Assembly: GCA_037447655.1 (NCBI GenBank)
Contig: JBBHKE010003210.1
Coordinates: 1 to 62,000 of the forward strand
Origin: Zygnema cylindricum
Lineage: Eukaryota; Streptophyta; Zygnematophyceae; Zygnematales; Zygnemataceae
Length of the DNA: 62,000 nt
Direction of reading: 5' to 3'
Shown here: positions 1-11,975 of the stretch, piece by piece
How positions within the stretch are numbered: the first letter of the stretch is position 1
How the letters are laid out: each line of letters opens with the position of its first letter
Position numbers and translations under genes: made by a program
The notes under the pieces: model-generated
Told to the model about the DNA's origin: nothing
Database searches by the model: none
Seen by the model: only the letters and a program-made list of their open reading frames with translations

Positions 1-668
1 TCTCTCTCTCTCTCTCTCTCCCTCTCTCTCTCTCCCCACTCCCTCTCTCGCCCCATCGCTCCTTTTACCTTGCCTTTTTCTCTGCTGTATCAATTTACCG
101 TGTACGCAAACCATCTGTAGGGCGTTATCCCTGTCACATTATTTGATTTGACATTCTCTTTGCCTCCTCATAGGTCTCATAGGGGAGATCCACAATAGTT
201 GTAGGAAAAGCAATAGTTGCCGTTGTAGTCACAGCGTTGTTGACAGTTGCAGATATCGATACAATCACAATCACAGTTGACATCAAAATCAGAATCACTT
301 TAGAAAAGAACAGACACAATCAGAATCAGAATTAAGATCAGAATCACTATCCCTATCCCTATCCCTATCCCTGTCTCTATCTATATTCCTATCCTTATCC
401 TTATCCTTATCCCTAATCCCTATCCCAGTCCCATCCCTATCCCAGTCCCATCCCTATCCCTATTGTTACCCCTGTGGCATCAACATGAAATTGAAAATGA
501 AAATTGAAATGAGAGTTGAAATCTAAAGTAAAATGAAAATAACAATCGCAATCAAAATCTTTATTGCAACTACAACCACATTTCACAGCTCACAAGCTTA
601 GAGACACATACAGCACAAAAGTACACCAAAGTACAGTTGCGGTTGCCTAACGGATTGAACTGTAACAG
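1..668. repeat. Simple-sequence-rich region upstream of the first visible kinase exon
   Basis: This stretch begins with a TC dinucleotide tract (about 1-50). It also holds a hexanucleotide run built on ATCCCT (about 343-375 and 405-470, with imperfect units between). The rest is A-rich sequence made of short GAAAAT/AATC-type words. No coding exon is visible. In the kinase reading frame a stop lies at 656-658, so the preceding exon must be spliced in from further upstream, either in this stretch or outside the window. Confidence 0.75.
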
Positions 669-3396
669 TTGCTGGGTGCGACGGGTTCTCTCAGGTGTAC
701 AAAGTGGTAATGAAAGACGGACAAGTACTGGCGGTAAAACGGGCCATAAGGGACACGGAGGTTCACAGTATAGACGTGAACGATCAAACTTCTGCCTTCC
801 TTCGAGAAATTGAGCTCCTCTCGCGTCTACATCACAGGTGTCTCTCCCTCTCCCTCTCCCTCACCTCCCCCTCCCTCCCCCTCCCTCTCCCCCTTCTCGT
901 CTCCCCCCCTTCACCCCTCTCCCTCTCTCCCTATCTCCCTCTCTCTATGTACTGATTTCATTCAGTTTCATGAATTTCAACACAATAGTGGAACACCCAA
1001 CATCCTCATAAACGTAAAATTTTTGATTCAAATTAGACCCGAGGAAATGCAGTGTCATCACTGTTGAAAATTGATATTACGAGGCCTTTTTGCTGTGGCT
1101 TCGAATGTTTTATCTAAGACGCTTAAACCGAACACAAGTTTTTTTTCACTATTTTACTGACTTTCTCGACCGCCAGACGGAATATTTTCTCATGCTGATA
1201 AAGAATACACGTGGCATCAACGTATTTGTCCAGAAACCTGATAGAGCTTGTTGGCTATTGCGTGGAAGGAGGCGAGAAGTTATTGGTTTATCCCTTTATG
1301 ACCTATGGAAATCTGGAGCAACACCTACAAGGTCCGTACTAGACCTCCTATATTAAACTCAATGGATTCAAAATCTAAAGTGATTTTTTCACCGTCCGGA
1401 TAAACTGCCTGAGCAAGAGAGGCTCTGAAGGGAACTTTTATTTTTGTGTGTTTTCTGTGAAATTTTCTGTGCTACATTCTGTTCCGGTCCCTTAAGAATG
1501 GTTTCCTTTTCTGATGGGGTATTAATGTTTCATGATTATGTTGACAATTTTTTCGGCTGTGGATTGGGAGGTGACAAAAACTCAGGAAGATTTACACCGG
1601 CACTTTCTTGGAAAGAGCGACTTTTTGTTGCTTTGGGTGCGGCTCGAGGCTTGGAATACCTTCATGACCATGTGGACCCTCCCATAATTCATCGCGATAT
1701 GAAGGTGGGTGGACAGAAAGTAGTTGAAATGATTAATATGTAAAGATGGGTGGATTAGTAATTAGTGGAAAACGTTGATATGTTAAGGTGGGTGGGCTGG
1801 AAATCAAGAAAAGATTGATTTGTACAAGTGAGTGGATTGAAAATTTGTGGAAAACATTGATATGTAACTGTGGGTGGACTGAAAATTAGGGAAAGCAGTT
1901 ATATGTTAAGGTGGGGGGACTGAGGATTGGTGAAAACCATATAAATATAAACGTGGGAGGACTGGCAATCAGCTGAAATTAAATAGAGGAGCCTTACACT
2001 GAAAATTAATGATTTGGGAAGAACAGTAATGTATTAGAAAACACCTAATTTGTTATCACTATAAGTGGAAAGTATGTCAATGTTTGTTTTGCTAATGATT
2101 TTACTGCTTTCACACAGTCTTTTTGATGTTTTTAACAATTCAATGAAATTCTATTGAATGTGAATTTAGGCTTCCAATATCCTTCTCGATGACCGTATGG
2201 TGGCAAAAGTGGCTGATTTTGGTTTGTCGAAATTTGGAGGCATTGAGTTGGAGAGAAAGTTTAGTATTGTGAAAGGCACAGCTGTAAGTACTTACGAACC
2301 AGAAAATTTCTTTACCATAAATAATGGATTTTTTTTTTTTTGAGAAAAGCATTGAAGATGATGTTGCTGTGTTTTTTCCGGAAGCTTCTCCTGTAGTTTT
2401 TGAGGCCGAGAATCGTAAGGAATTTAATTGGTTTTGTTATGAGACAAGTGTTACACAACCAAAAAAATATCAAGAGCTGTTTTTGCTAGAGACAAGAATG
2501 AAATCGTTAGTCTCTGCACCCTTAACTTAAAAATTGTGATCGAATACTTTCGTTTTTGCCAGGGTTATTTGGATCCAGAATATGAGGAAACTGGAATTGT
2601 GACATTGAAGAGCGATGTTTATGGGTTTGGAATTGTTCTTCTGGAAATCATAACAGCCGAAATCCCTTTTGGACAAGGTGCGGAATCCTCATCGACTGAT
2701 TTTGTACAAATGGTAAGAATTTTCAAACCCAGTTGATTTTTTTGTTAAGCAAATACATTTAAAACGTCTATCCTCAAGAAACAGTCCAAGCTTTTGGAAA
2801 TGAAAACGGCACGAGTTTGGCGCCTTCCACGAGCTTGACGTTTTTTGTCTCTCCTGCTTTTACTGCAGATTAGAAACAAGGTGTTACTTGAGGGTGTGTG
2901 TGGGATAGTGGATCCTCAATTAGAGGAATATCCTTTAGAGGGTCTTGCCCATTTAGTGGATCTCGCTTTACAGTGTTCACATCCTCAAAGCGATAACCGA
3001 CCTCCCATGAGACAAGTAGTGAAGGAAATTGAGGGAATATGCGACAGGTTCGCGGATCGGGATCATGATAATGAGGATGTGATGATTCGCCCGATTGCTC
3101 GAACAAACAATCGAGATTTTCATTTTAGCGGTGAATTGCTTTCGAGTCTCGATGGAAGTTTTGGATTTGGAGAAGTGGGAGCCCCTCGGCATCTCGCCGC
3201 GGATATTTTGAAGACTATGTCCTCGAATGGTCGTCTTCAAGGAGAGTCAAATCATTATAACGAATCATTGTCGAATTTCTCCGATGTAAGTTTATGGGGT
3301 GATTCCGAGAGTCTTTTGAATTCTGGGGAGGTTTTAGGACGTGAAGCCACACTTGTTCCGAGGAGGATATTTCCGTTGAGTAAGACAACTGTGTAA
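669..3396 (+). CDS. Receptor-like serine/threonine protein kinase, 3' part (kinase domain and C-terminal tail)
   Basis: Six exons join in frame: 669-837, 1234-1331, 1571-1704, 2170-2283, 2563-2712 and 2869-3396 (stop TAA 3394-3396), all with GT-AG borders. The product shows kinase subdomains in order: a glycine-loop segment ending GFSQVYK, the ATP lysine in [22 protein letters not shown] (helix C glutamate), [16 protein letters not shown], the catalytic loop IIHRDMKASN, DFG in [11 protein letters not shown], and GYLDPEY in place of APE. This is the plant RLK/Pelle type, expected at the plasma membrane phosphorylating Ser/Thr after ligand sensing. The extracellular and transmembrane part is not in the window. 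A Ser-rich tail of about 130 residues follows the kinase fold. The loop reads G-C-D-G-F-S, so the second and third glycines of GxGxxG are replaced; catalytic residues are otherwise intact. The ligand is unknown. Confidence 0.9.
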
Positions 3397-5470
3397 TAAT
3401 AACCTTGTACGATAATGTTAGAAAGTACAAACCTTTTTTCTGGTGTTGTAAGTTATGCCTCTGTCTCCTTTTTGTTAAGAAAGATTTAGTGACGGAATTG
3501 TGTTTTGAGAAACGCTTTTAATCCACGGAATGACAAGATTTTGTTCTAAGTTCGACCACAGTAAAAACAGCTTAGTCAAATTCCTGATTCAAAGAAACAT
3601 ACTGTTCTTTATCTTTATCTTTTGTAGAGAAAAGGTTTTTGGGAGGAGCCAGAAACTGTATCAACCAAACCAACCGCTATTGGATGATCAATTCTCTACC
3701 TTTTAGGTATGATGTATAGAAATTAAAAAAGGTAATGCAATTTGTCATTTCACAGCTTTAGGGCGGGATTTAATTTATTTTAGACAAGGGCTTCGAATTG
3801 TTCAAGGTAAAAAAAAAAAAAAAACCACTATATAATTGAGCTTATCACAGCAAAGAAATTATCTGTATATCGTGAGTTATTTATAGCGTGTAAAGTTCAT
3901 GATTTAATTATGTCTATTCAAGGCTCTGTCGATTTCTTTCATGTGAGTAAAGCTCAACTGAAGAATCTGAGAAAGTTGGTTTAAGGGGAAAGATACAAGG
4001 AACGCGTCCTTTGCTAGAGGACAAGAATGTCAAGAAACTATAAAGTGTCATTCACACTTGAAAGGAAAGTGACAAAAATATTTTAAATTAGAATTCGCAT
4101 ACTATTTGCAGTGCACTAAAGTTTATCCAAATTCCCAGAGGCAAGTGATCTGTTTTCTGCAAAGACTGTCAACACAGTCTTTCTCGGATCTGAAGATGTT
4201 TAAGGGAGTATAGGATCGGCATTCGTCATTGAATCGATTATTTGAGGGATGGATAGCTGAACAGAAAAAGGTAAAGTATTCGATTTATAATGGTTGTAAC
4301 GTGTTATTGTAAAGTATTTGTGATTTTGAGTTGAGCCGGTAACATACCATGAGTAACGGTTTCGAGGTCTTGATTTGAAAGTTGACATCCTTACGGTCCT
4401 AAAGTCATTTAACCCATTCATGGAGGTATTTGTCCTCGCTATTTGAGGAATTACTAGTGTAAATGCGAAATTATAATGTATAGTACTAAATCAGTGTTGG
4501 GAGACAGCAGATTGTAGTCAACTCCCTTTAGTAATGTGTTATTAACCATGTTCAGTATTTTTTTACAAATCGCGACCAAATTAGTGCTGTTAACACTATT
4601 AGCGCTGTACCTTGTAGTTTGATTATGTCCATGATGTCAACGCACACACCTGTACTGATCAACAACACATACATGAATGCCAGCCCTATCTGTTAAGTCA
4701 CATCATTATGCAACTAACGACTGTATCCTATTAGCAAATCTGAGATATTGTAGCTTGCCACAGCTAGTTATTGAGAAGGCTGTGGTTGCCTTGGAGAATC
4801 AGACGACAGGCTGCACTTTCTTGGCCAAAATTTAGCGTGCTCAATTCAGTTAATTGAAGCATTTGAAGTGGGTATGTGGTGATGGCAGTTAACACAATTT
4901 TGAATTTCCGACTGCGTTGGACAATTCCAGCAAGGCAAATTTGTCACCAACCATACACTGTACCAGACTAATTGAGACGCCCAGCGTAAATCAAACAGAA
5001 ATTAAAATAATAACAACAAAAATTAACAGTGAAGGTTATAACTCATACATTCAAGATACAACTAATTCAGTGACGATGGAAACTACAACTAGGTGTGCAT
5101 TACAAACATTTTCTCCAGCATGACGTATGCGCATTTCATGTTTTATATATTGTGAATCATAAAATCATATGCGGGGCTTACTTTTGATTATAATATACAC
5201 TCAAATTAAATAACCACGGTGGTGAACCCGATAAGTGAAGTGAATGAAAAGGCAAAAGGGCAACAGAAAACCTAGAACAAAGCAGAAACCAATCGGCAAG
5301 AAAAAAGAACATGCGAAAGACGCGGATAAATATGTATTTTTTTTATGTATTTGTCGAGCTAAAGAGTTAAAATGTCCTTGTCAACCTCAGCTATATTTTG
5401 AACATCTTGAAATTCCTTTAAAAACCAGAAGCAAAACATCCAAACCGAAACTATTAACGCAACGATTATT
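3397..5470. other. Intergenic, AT-rich, no gene seen
   Basis: AT-rich sequence between the kinase stop and a tandem duplication. Short open frames occur (for example 4917-5123 and 5244-5519) but have neither family motifs nor exon context. A MITE copy lies at 4435-4620 and is listed separately. The kinase 3' UTR and poly(A) site must lie in the first few hundred bases but cannot be placed. Confidence 0.6.
4435..4620. mobile_element. MITE-like repeat, family A, copy 1
   Basis: About 185 bp that aligns by eye with 39345-39525 (same orientation) and with the reverse complement of 59580-59770. Shared blocks include GGAATTACTAGTGT, GATTGTAGTC and GCGACCAAATTAGTG, followed by a TTAACACTATTAGCG end. 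There is no coding capacity. The repeated, dispersed, short, AT-rich nature fits a non-autonomous DNA transposon. Confidence 0.65.
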
Positions 5471-5633
5471 ATTACCTATCACTAAGCTAAACTTTTTCTT
5501 TTGTATTTGTAAAAAGTGAAATCGCCCTCATCAACCTTAGACCAGATTGAGTATTACCTATCACTAAGCTAAACTTTTTCTTTTGTATTTGTAAAAAATG
5601 AAGTCGGCCTCATCAACCTCAGACCAGATTGAG
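5471..5633. repeat. 82-bp tandem duplication
   Basis: Two adjacent copies, 5471-5552 and 5553-5633, each beginning ATTACCTATCACTAAGC and ending ACCAGATTGAG, differ at only a few bases. They lie directly downstream of the tRNA gene in its direction of transcription. No function is evident. Confidence 0.85.
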
Positions 5634-5653
5634 AAGGTCTTGTAAATAACAAC

Positions 5654-5726
5654 CGATTCTGCTGGGGATCGAACCCAGAATCTCTGGTTTCGTAGACCAG
5701 CGCCTTATCCATTGGGCCACAGAACC
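5654..5726 (-). tRNA. tRNA-Arg (anticodon ACG)
   Basis: On the minus strand this 73-nt stretch folds as a cloverleaf. The acceptor stem is GGTTCTG pairing with CAGAATC (one G-U). The D arm is GCCC..GGCG-like with AATGGATAA. The anticodon stem CTGGT/ACCAG encloses the loop CTACGAA, giving anticodon ACG at 5691-5693. The T arm contains the B-box sequence GGTTCGATCCC. There is no intron. The body closely matches the plant cytosolic tRNA-Arg(ACG) as I remember it. It reads CGU and, after A34-to-inosine editing, CGC/CGA codons. I see no obvious T-run terminator just downstream. Confidence 0.95.
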
Positions 5727-7310
5727 TTGGTGTGAAATATCGTACTGTAAAACACTAAATTCAATATAATATTTATGATATTCGAATATTGCAGGGAATA
5801 AATTATAAAATGTGTCAGCTCGAATGAAAATTATTGTTTCGTAAGCAGTACAAAAAAAGTGTCAGATAACGGCGTCTAAAGTCTAAACCGGGAAGCGCAC
5901 TCAGATTTATTAATAGTAAATACAGGCTACGGAATATCGCGTGAACCTTGTCCGACATATTCATTTGTCGCCTATGTGCACACGGCTATAGCGTCTACAC
6001 TTTAGGAATGTGTATCCAAATTGGTGTTATGTGTGCTAATTAGCGTTGATTTTTTGTCAGCTTTAAGTCTTTGCACCCAAATAGCGTTCATAATATGTTT
6101 GTTTTCTTACAGTAATGTTTTTTTACAGTAATGTTTTTTTACACTTTAATGGGAATCACAGTGTGCCAGTGTGGCGTTCTCGCGTCCTCTTCCAAAGGTG
6201 GCTATGCTCACATATAACCCCGTATGTAGCTTTAGTACCCTACATTTCGTGGACTATTTTCAATAACAACAGTAATCCAGCCTAAATCTATTTACACATT
6301 CCAAGTGTTTCAACTTGCACTGGCTTTGTTAAGGCACAAATCTCAACACGTCACCAATATCATAGTTTGATGATGGAAGTTTTGAGGGACGCATCGGATT
6401 TCACACTATCAAGACTCGTGCATTTACTGTGTTTTATGATTTGTACTCAATTATTCTTTCTGTTGTCGATATAAACAACAGAGACTGCGACACCTGTCCA
6501 TCATGTGCTATCATGTTCAAGAGCAGGTAATGTATGGACCTTGCCAAGCATATAGTGGATCCCATAAATCAGTTCAGATCAGCGTGCAGTGACTCTGTGA
6601 CAATGGATAGCAAAAAAAGTTTCTCTATCAATTGCCTGACAAAAAAGTCTCTCTACAACGATCAATGATCAGGTGTTATTGTTCCTTTCATCATACAGAC
6701 GCTGTTGCTCAATCCACTCTTAAGAAACATAATCCCAGCTTGTTTCTTGCAGGAATATGACATCACGGTAGTGACTTTCGATGCAGTCCTATTTGACCGC
6801 TGGTCGTGCCTGTTCAACCAATGAAAATAAAATGCCTAACAACTGAGGAAATTGAACCCTCCGAAAGCGATCGAGACATGGGGCAACTTAGTTGAATAAG
6901 TTCGACTACTTCAAAGAATCTTAAGAAAAAAAACAAGCATTTTAGGAAAAAGAGAAAAAATGTTATTAATGAACAGGTCCGCCTTCTCCCACTGAAAATA
7001 TAACATCCTTTCGTGAAACAGTGATAATCGTAAAGGCATTTAATATTTAATCTCTACGACAAAGGCCTCGATAATAGAATACAATAAAACTCTTTTAACT
7101 AAACCAAATCAAGAATCACACAAACCGCATCTGCACAAGACCTAATCTATTTATTAGGACCAACAATGCGAAAAAAATCATGGAGTAGATTATTATCAAA
7201 CCGAAAACTCTTGGTCGTCTATTATGTTTTCAAAGTGAGACTATGTACAACACCGTCATTTTAATCTTCTTTGTTGAGTCAGTTGAATCCTCCAGATGAG
7301 GCTCAATTAT
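5727..7310. other. Intergenic, no gene seen
   Basis: AT-rich, unremarkable sequence between the tRNA and the 3' end of the plastid-protein gene. No exon series, RNA gene or repeat family could be supported. The 3' UTR of the minus-strand gene that ends at 7311 probably occupies the right end. Confidence 0.5.
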
Positions 7311-9858
7311 TTACTCATACGAGCCTGGTCTGACGGTACGATATGGGACACGATTGGGTCCCATTTTTTCAGATAACTCCTCTTCAAGAAGCTGGAAAGG
7401 CTCTACATATGGAGGTGACCCGTTTCCCCTATAGTTTTGACCAGAGTGAATAAATTCCTGACCAAAGTACTGCACCAAAATACAAAACATTGGTATTAAC
7501 AAGACAGGTTCACCAAATAAACTGCTCAAGAACAACAATTTTGACACAACAAGCAAGTAGAGAGTTATGCAGACTGACTAAAACATTATTTAGTCACAAC
7601 TGTAACTGATAAACACGATGAAATGTCCAAACACAATGATGGACTACGGACTGTAAGGACAAAGGGACATTAATTCCTTTATAAATGATTACACACTCAT
7701 CATGTTGGGCTGTAAGTCCGTCCAGTTCTTGCAAATCCGAGAGTTCTACCAAAACCTAAAAATCTTGGTTATCTTTAATGTTTCATGTTTCAGAAAGGCT
7801 ATATGTACAATACAGTCAGTTTAATCTTTGTTGAGTCAGTTAAATCCTCCGGTCAAGGATCAATTATTTACTCATACAATTCTTGAGAATTGTTGTGGCA
7901 ATTTGAACCTTCTGGCAGGGAAACATGATAGTGGAAAATGAAGCGGCAAGCCAAGCCTTAAAACGGATGAGGGATAAAGGATATAAGGGAGCTCACCAAG
8001 TAGACTGCAATGAATACAGCAATTAATGACATTGAAAGGGGCCAGAAGGCAAATGGAAAACCTCCACCCAACCTCAAGAGCTCCCATGCTCTTGCTGGTA
8101 AACCCTGTGCCTCAGCATCAAAGACAAATAAAACATTCAAAATATTATAAACAGCTTCCATATTATAGTTGTTTAACAATCAGAAGAAACATTCATCAAC
8201 TCCAATCTAAAATATATTCTTGGACAAATCATGCAAGTCATACCAACCTATGGCTACAGTGCAACTGGAGAATCTTTGACTTCAGTCAATCAATTTGAGC
8301 AAGGACACAACTAACATTAACTGCAATATTCCATATGCAATATTCAGTAAGGAATAAGCAATAAGCAATATCCAATAACAATTGAAACATCTGGCATCCT
8401 ACAACGAGCCTACTTAAAAAAATTAGACTTGGTTTTTGGAAACTGCGGCTACTTTTTCTCCAAAAACAGGAATAATAAACTGCTGCCTTGATGTTTTCTT
8501 CCTTTTGCGAATAGAAATACCACCTTTACACAATAAGTGAATAGTTTAACCATGTAAAGCCTCCTCTTTAGCTTTTCACCCAGGAAGACCTCCACAAAAA
8601 CCTTGTATTAGACACATACTATCCTCAACCTTTACAATTCCAATGCCTTCTTCAAAATTTTAGATAAAAAAACCACAAATTTTAGATAAAAAAACCACAC
8701 TTACCTCCAAACCTTCGCTATTCAAAGCCCTCGCTTTGTCCAATTGTGGTGTACTCGACGTTCCCTCCTTGGCCCAACGAGGGGGACTTTTGACAGAGCT
8801 TCGAGTCTCACTCGATCCCTCACTCCCTCTCCCGTTATCTCCAGCAGTTGCCCCTCCAAGGGAAGAAGATGTACTCTCTGGAGAGGCCTTCCCTCCTCCC
8901 TCCCCCGAATCTTCTTTGGTGGTAATTCCGCGTCTCCGGAGCTCACGCATAAAGAGAGATTCAGGCGAGACTTCACCATCTGTTTGTAAACACAACAATA
9001 AAACAATTATGTGGACATGGGAACCAACCTCGGGCGCACAGACACTAATTCCGATTGCCAATTGGACTAAATTTGGAGCTGAAACGAAATAAAGCAATAG
9101 AGATGGCAATTGAAAGCTCTTAATCAATATTGATAAACACTCAAAATTTTAGTGAATGTGAAGAGAAATATCACAAAAAGAGCGAGGATACTTCTAACAT
9201 AAGTTGACTCCTTGTACAAACCCCGACCTGAAGTTGTATTGTTCCCTCAAATTTACATTATAAAATTAACAAAATTGGTCACCTGATCCTTTGTCCTTTC
9301 GAGGCCCTCCTTGTTGCATCATGATAAGTGTACGGCCATCCCTGCGTCAAGCAAATTGTATAAGAGGCACAAACGACAAGAAATCAACCATTTTTTAACA
9401 TAATTATGATTGCTCGTATTCGGAATATATAACGAAGTATATTTCGTTCAGCAAATTACTTGTAAATGGGGACACTTTATGAACATATCAAATCCTGAGA
9501 CATCGTTCAGTTGCTAAGATTCAATAAAACTCACTGCATTAATTTCATTTTCCGCACAATAACGACAAAATTACAACAAACGGCAGTATCTCATGCTCCA
9601 AAAAGAAGAGAAAAAAAATAATCAAGCACAATACACAAACGGTTCCATAGCCATAAAAATAGACAGTGGTTATCCTTACTTCTTTCCAGCCTCTGCGCGT
9701 TTTTCATACTGCAATAATCCTAATCCATGTGTCAGAGACTTCCAGGGGCTTGCAACCCTTTTAAGCAGACAAGCTTGACTTTTTGATGAATAATCCAGAC
9801 ATGTATGGAGACGATCTGAACCAATGGCAGAAGCGGAAAGAGGTGCTGTGGAGGCCAT
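7311..9858 (-). CDS. Predicted chloroplast-targeted single-span membrane protein, unknown function
   Basis: Six exons join in phase on the minus strand: 9680-9858 (ATG 9856-9858), 9283-9341, 9046-9078, 8705-8979, 7997-8104 and 7311-7469, giving about 270 residues. The N-terminus is rich in Ser, Ala, Lys and Arg with few acidic residues, like a transit peptide. A short conserved-looking stretch follows (DGRTLIMMQQGGPRKDKG), then RELRRRGIT, a Gly/Ser-rich linker, ALNSEGLEGLPARAWELL, one hydrophobic span around FAFWPLSMSLIAVFIAVYLY, and a tail containing SPPYVEPFQLLEEE. This suggests a plastid (envelope or thylakoid) protein with one membrane anchor. The exon 3 donor is ambiguous: 9046 and 9040 both keep the frame. 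The pattern resembles a conserved plant protein of unknown function, but I cannot name it. Confidence 0.8.
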
Positions 9859-9982
9859 GTACGTAAAATGTCCAAGGGAGATGCACGATACTACCAGTAG
9901 AAGCCCGCTGGCTCTGGACGAACCAAAGAAGCATCGTGGAAGTGGGGATACCTTGTCGTACTTGAAAAATATTGTTCGAAAC

Positions 9983-10662
9983 CCTAGTTGTTCAAATCGC
10001 CCGATTTTTTCATTTTTTCCACTTTCTACGTATTGTACGTGACTTCTGAAAAAATCGCGAAAAAACGTCTACTGTAAACTGGAACTGGCAAATTACGGGG
10101 AAATTATAAACAAATTACGGTAACTTACTGTTTTTACGGTAGATGTACGGATGCTTACAAAAAGATAAGATGCACGTATCGGTACTTCTGTTCTGTAAGC
10201 TGAACAGTATGTGCACAGATATGTACGGAAATTTATCGTACATCTACGGACAATTTCAAAAAGAGACCTTGTGGCGTCACACTATTTGCTCGCCGTAAGT
10301 TCATAACGTGTACTGACGCCATGGCTGGTTGTCTGAGACAAAGAGAGACAATATTATTCGGACAAATAGAGGGGATGACCATCATTTGAACTAGACGCTG
10401 CGAACGTTGTCCGTAACCGGTTGATGGAAAAATCCTGATACATTTCCGAGGAGTGATAGGTGCATAAACCAATAAAATTTTCCACAACTCATTTAACGGG
10501 AAGCGTACAAACTACGGCTTCAATTTAATTTTTTTAACAGGTACAGATCTGTACGGACAAAAAATCATTAACATTTTTTACGATTTTTTCAAATCGACCT
10601 CTCCAGTTTCTACGTGTTGTACGCGCGTTTGCATCGTGCGTAAAATGCGTTTTGAACAACCA
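9983..10662. mobile_element. Mutator-like non-autonomous element with 10-bp target duplication
   Basis: A 680-bp segment is flanked on both sides by the perfect direct repeat TGTTCGAAAC (9973-9982 and 10663-10672). Its ends are inverted: GTTGTTCAAA near the left and TTTGAACAAC near the right. The interior has related TTTCTACGTRTTGTACG blocks near each end and no coding potential. A 9-11 bp target duplication is typical of Mutator-like elements. It sits only about 115 bp upstream of the start codon of the minus-strand plastid-protein gene, so it probably lies in or next to that promoter or 5' UTR. Confidence 0.75.
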
Positions 10663-10672
10663 TGTTCGAAAC

Positions 10673-11264
10673 GTGCAATACTTTAGCATTATGATCATAC
10701 AAAATAAGCATGCCGCGCCAATTTGCCAGTATTCTCCAATTTGGAAATTTCTTGCAGGCTGCAGCTAAGGGGAAATCTCCATGTCGGGCTTAAAGTCAGG
10801 TTAATCCACCGCTCATCGTTATTATTGTTATTTCTAAAAGAAACGCTAATTTGGTGTTAATAGCGATATTTTGTGTATCTGTATCGGGGGAAAAAGAACA
10901 CTAACATTAATTTTGGCACTCAACGCCAACTTGTATGTAAAAGGAGAATTTTTTATTGCAAAAATTGAGATGGCAAAACCATATGTGTACAAAAGGGGTA
11001 AAACTGAAAAGAACATTTGGAGACTACAAGAGTCACAAGAAAGTTATCTATGCCTAAAAATTGATACGAAACAAAACAATACTAACAAGAGCAAAGGACC
11101 AAAACAAAACAATACCCGAGTTAAACCGCTTACAAAATGAACAAAAAATCTAGGCTAGTCTACCTTTAAACAAGCTAAGGTCCACAACCACGGAGATCAT
11201 GGATGTGAACTGGGTCCCTTGATGGAAGGTTGGGAAGACCCTGCCGATCAATCGGCTAGTGTGT
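10673..11264. other. Intergenic, no gene seen
   Basis: A-rich sequence with an open frame at 10871-11140 that is lysine/asparagine-rich low complexity without motifs. I see nothing else. Confidence 0.5.
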
Positions 11265-11975
11265 TACGCTGAAGGAGAGCCGCAGCTTGCGCCCGCTGAA
11301 GTGCAATTGAGACACGTTGATGATAGAACGCAACCAAAAGACTTGGTGGAGGACTTTTTCGACTCCAGGATTCAAACGTTTTTCACGCACACTGGCGAAT
11401 GAAGTCATCGGTGACTTTTCAAAAGAGCAAAAATATCCAATGTAAACGGGACAAGCTGGTTTCGACGGGTCTCGGTGAGCGTGGTCTCTTTCCCTTGTAG
11501 CCGCTGCGTCCCGAGCCACCACACCTAAATGCAAAGCCGCGCGAGATGAAATGTGTGTCCCAATCGGATCTGTGAGGACCACATCGCCAAGCGTCCTCCC
11601 AACACCATGAAAAGAAACCAAGTCAACCCGAGGGCTTTTAGAACCCTTATATTGGCGCCGAGGCGAAAGTATATTAGAAACCTCACGTTTGACTGTGTAG
11701 CCGGCCTCGGCATCAATGGCATCTCGCACCAAATAATGCACGAGAGTTCGTTCCCCCCATTTGAGCAACAAAGCAAATGGATTCCCTCAACATCAATGGG
11801 TGGGTTGCAAACGCACCGAAGCCCCCCTAAAAACGGAGGGTGAAGCAAACCCAACTGCAAGCGTTGAGCATTAGTAAAATGGTCGGACGATAGACGGAGT
11901 GTCAAAAAAATTGGTGTCGCTTGTAGCCACACACCATCCCCAGGACTTGAACACGAACGAAACGAGCACGCGCTT
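11265..11975 (-). pseudogene. Decayed C-terminal region of a non-LTR retrotransposon reverse-transcriptase protein
   Basis: On the minus strand two frames together give the typical region downstream of the RT domain in LINE-like proteins of plants, algae and oomycetes. First comes GDGVWLQATPIFLTLRLS followed by a leucine-rich QRLQLGLLHPPFLG block. Then there is a Cys-bearing segment ending in a GGxR-like motif, RTLVHYLVRDAI. Last comes DVVLTDPIGTHISSRAA followed by an Ala/Arg-rich helix. The coding continues from one frame (11525-11932) into another (11256-11771), so at least one frameshift separates them. No RT catalytic motif (YxDD) or endonuclease is present. It is an inactive fragment. 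The family call is from remembered consensus only. Confidence 0.65.

Noticed and set aside
343-470. ATCCCT repeats as possible telomere-like sequence
   Set aside because: Plant telomere repeats are CCCTAAA; this hexamer run is irregular and internal, better called a simple repeat.
5244-5519. Lys-rich open frame of 91 codons
   Set aside because: Low-complexity N-terminus, and its end runs into the 82-bp tandem duplication; no motif.
8736-9092. Plus-strand open frame of 118 codons
   Set aside because: It is the antisense shadow of exon 8705-8979 of the minus-strand plastid-protein gene.
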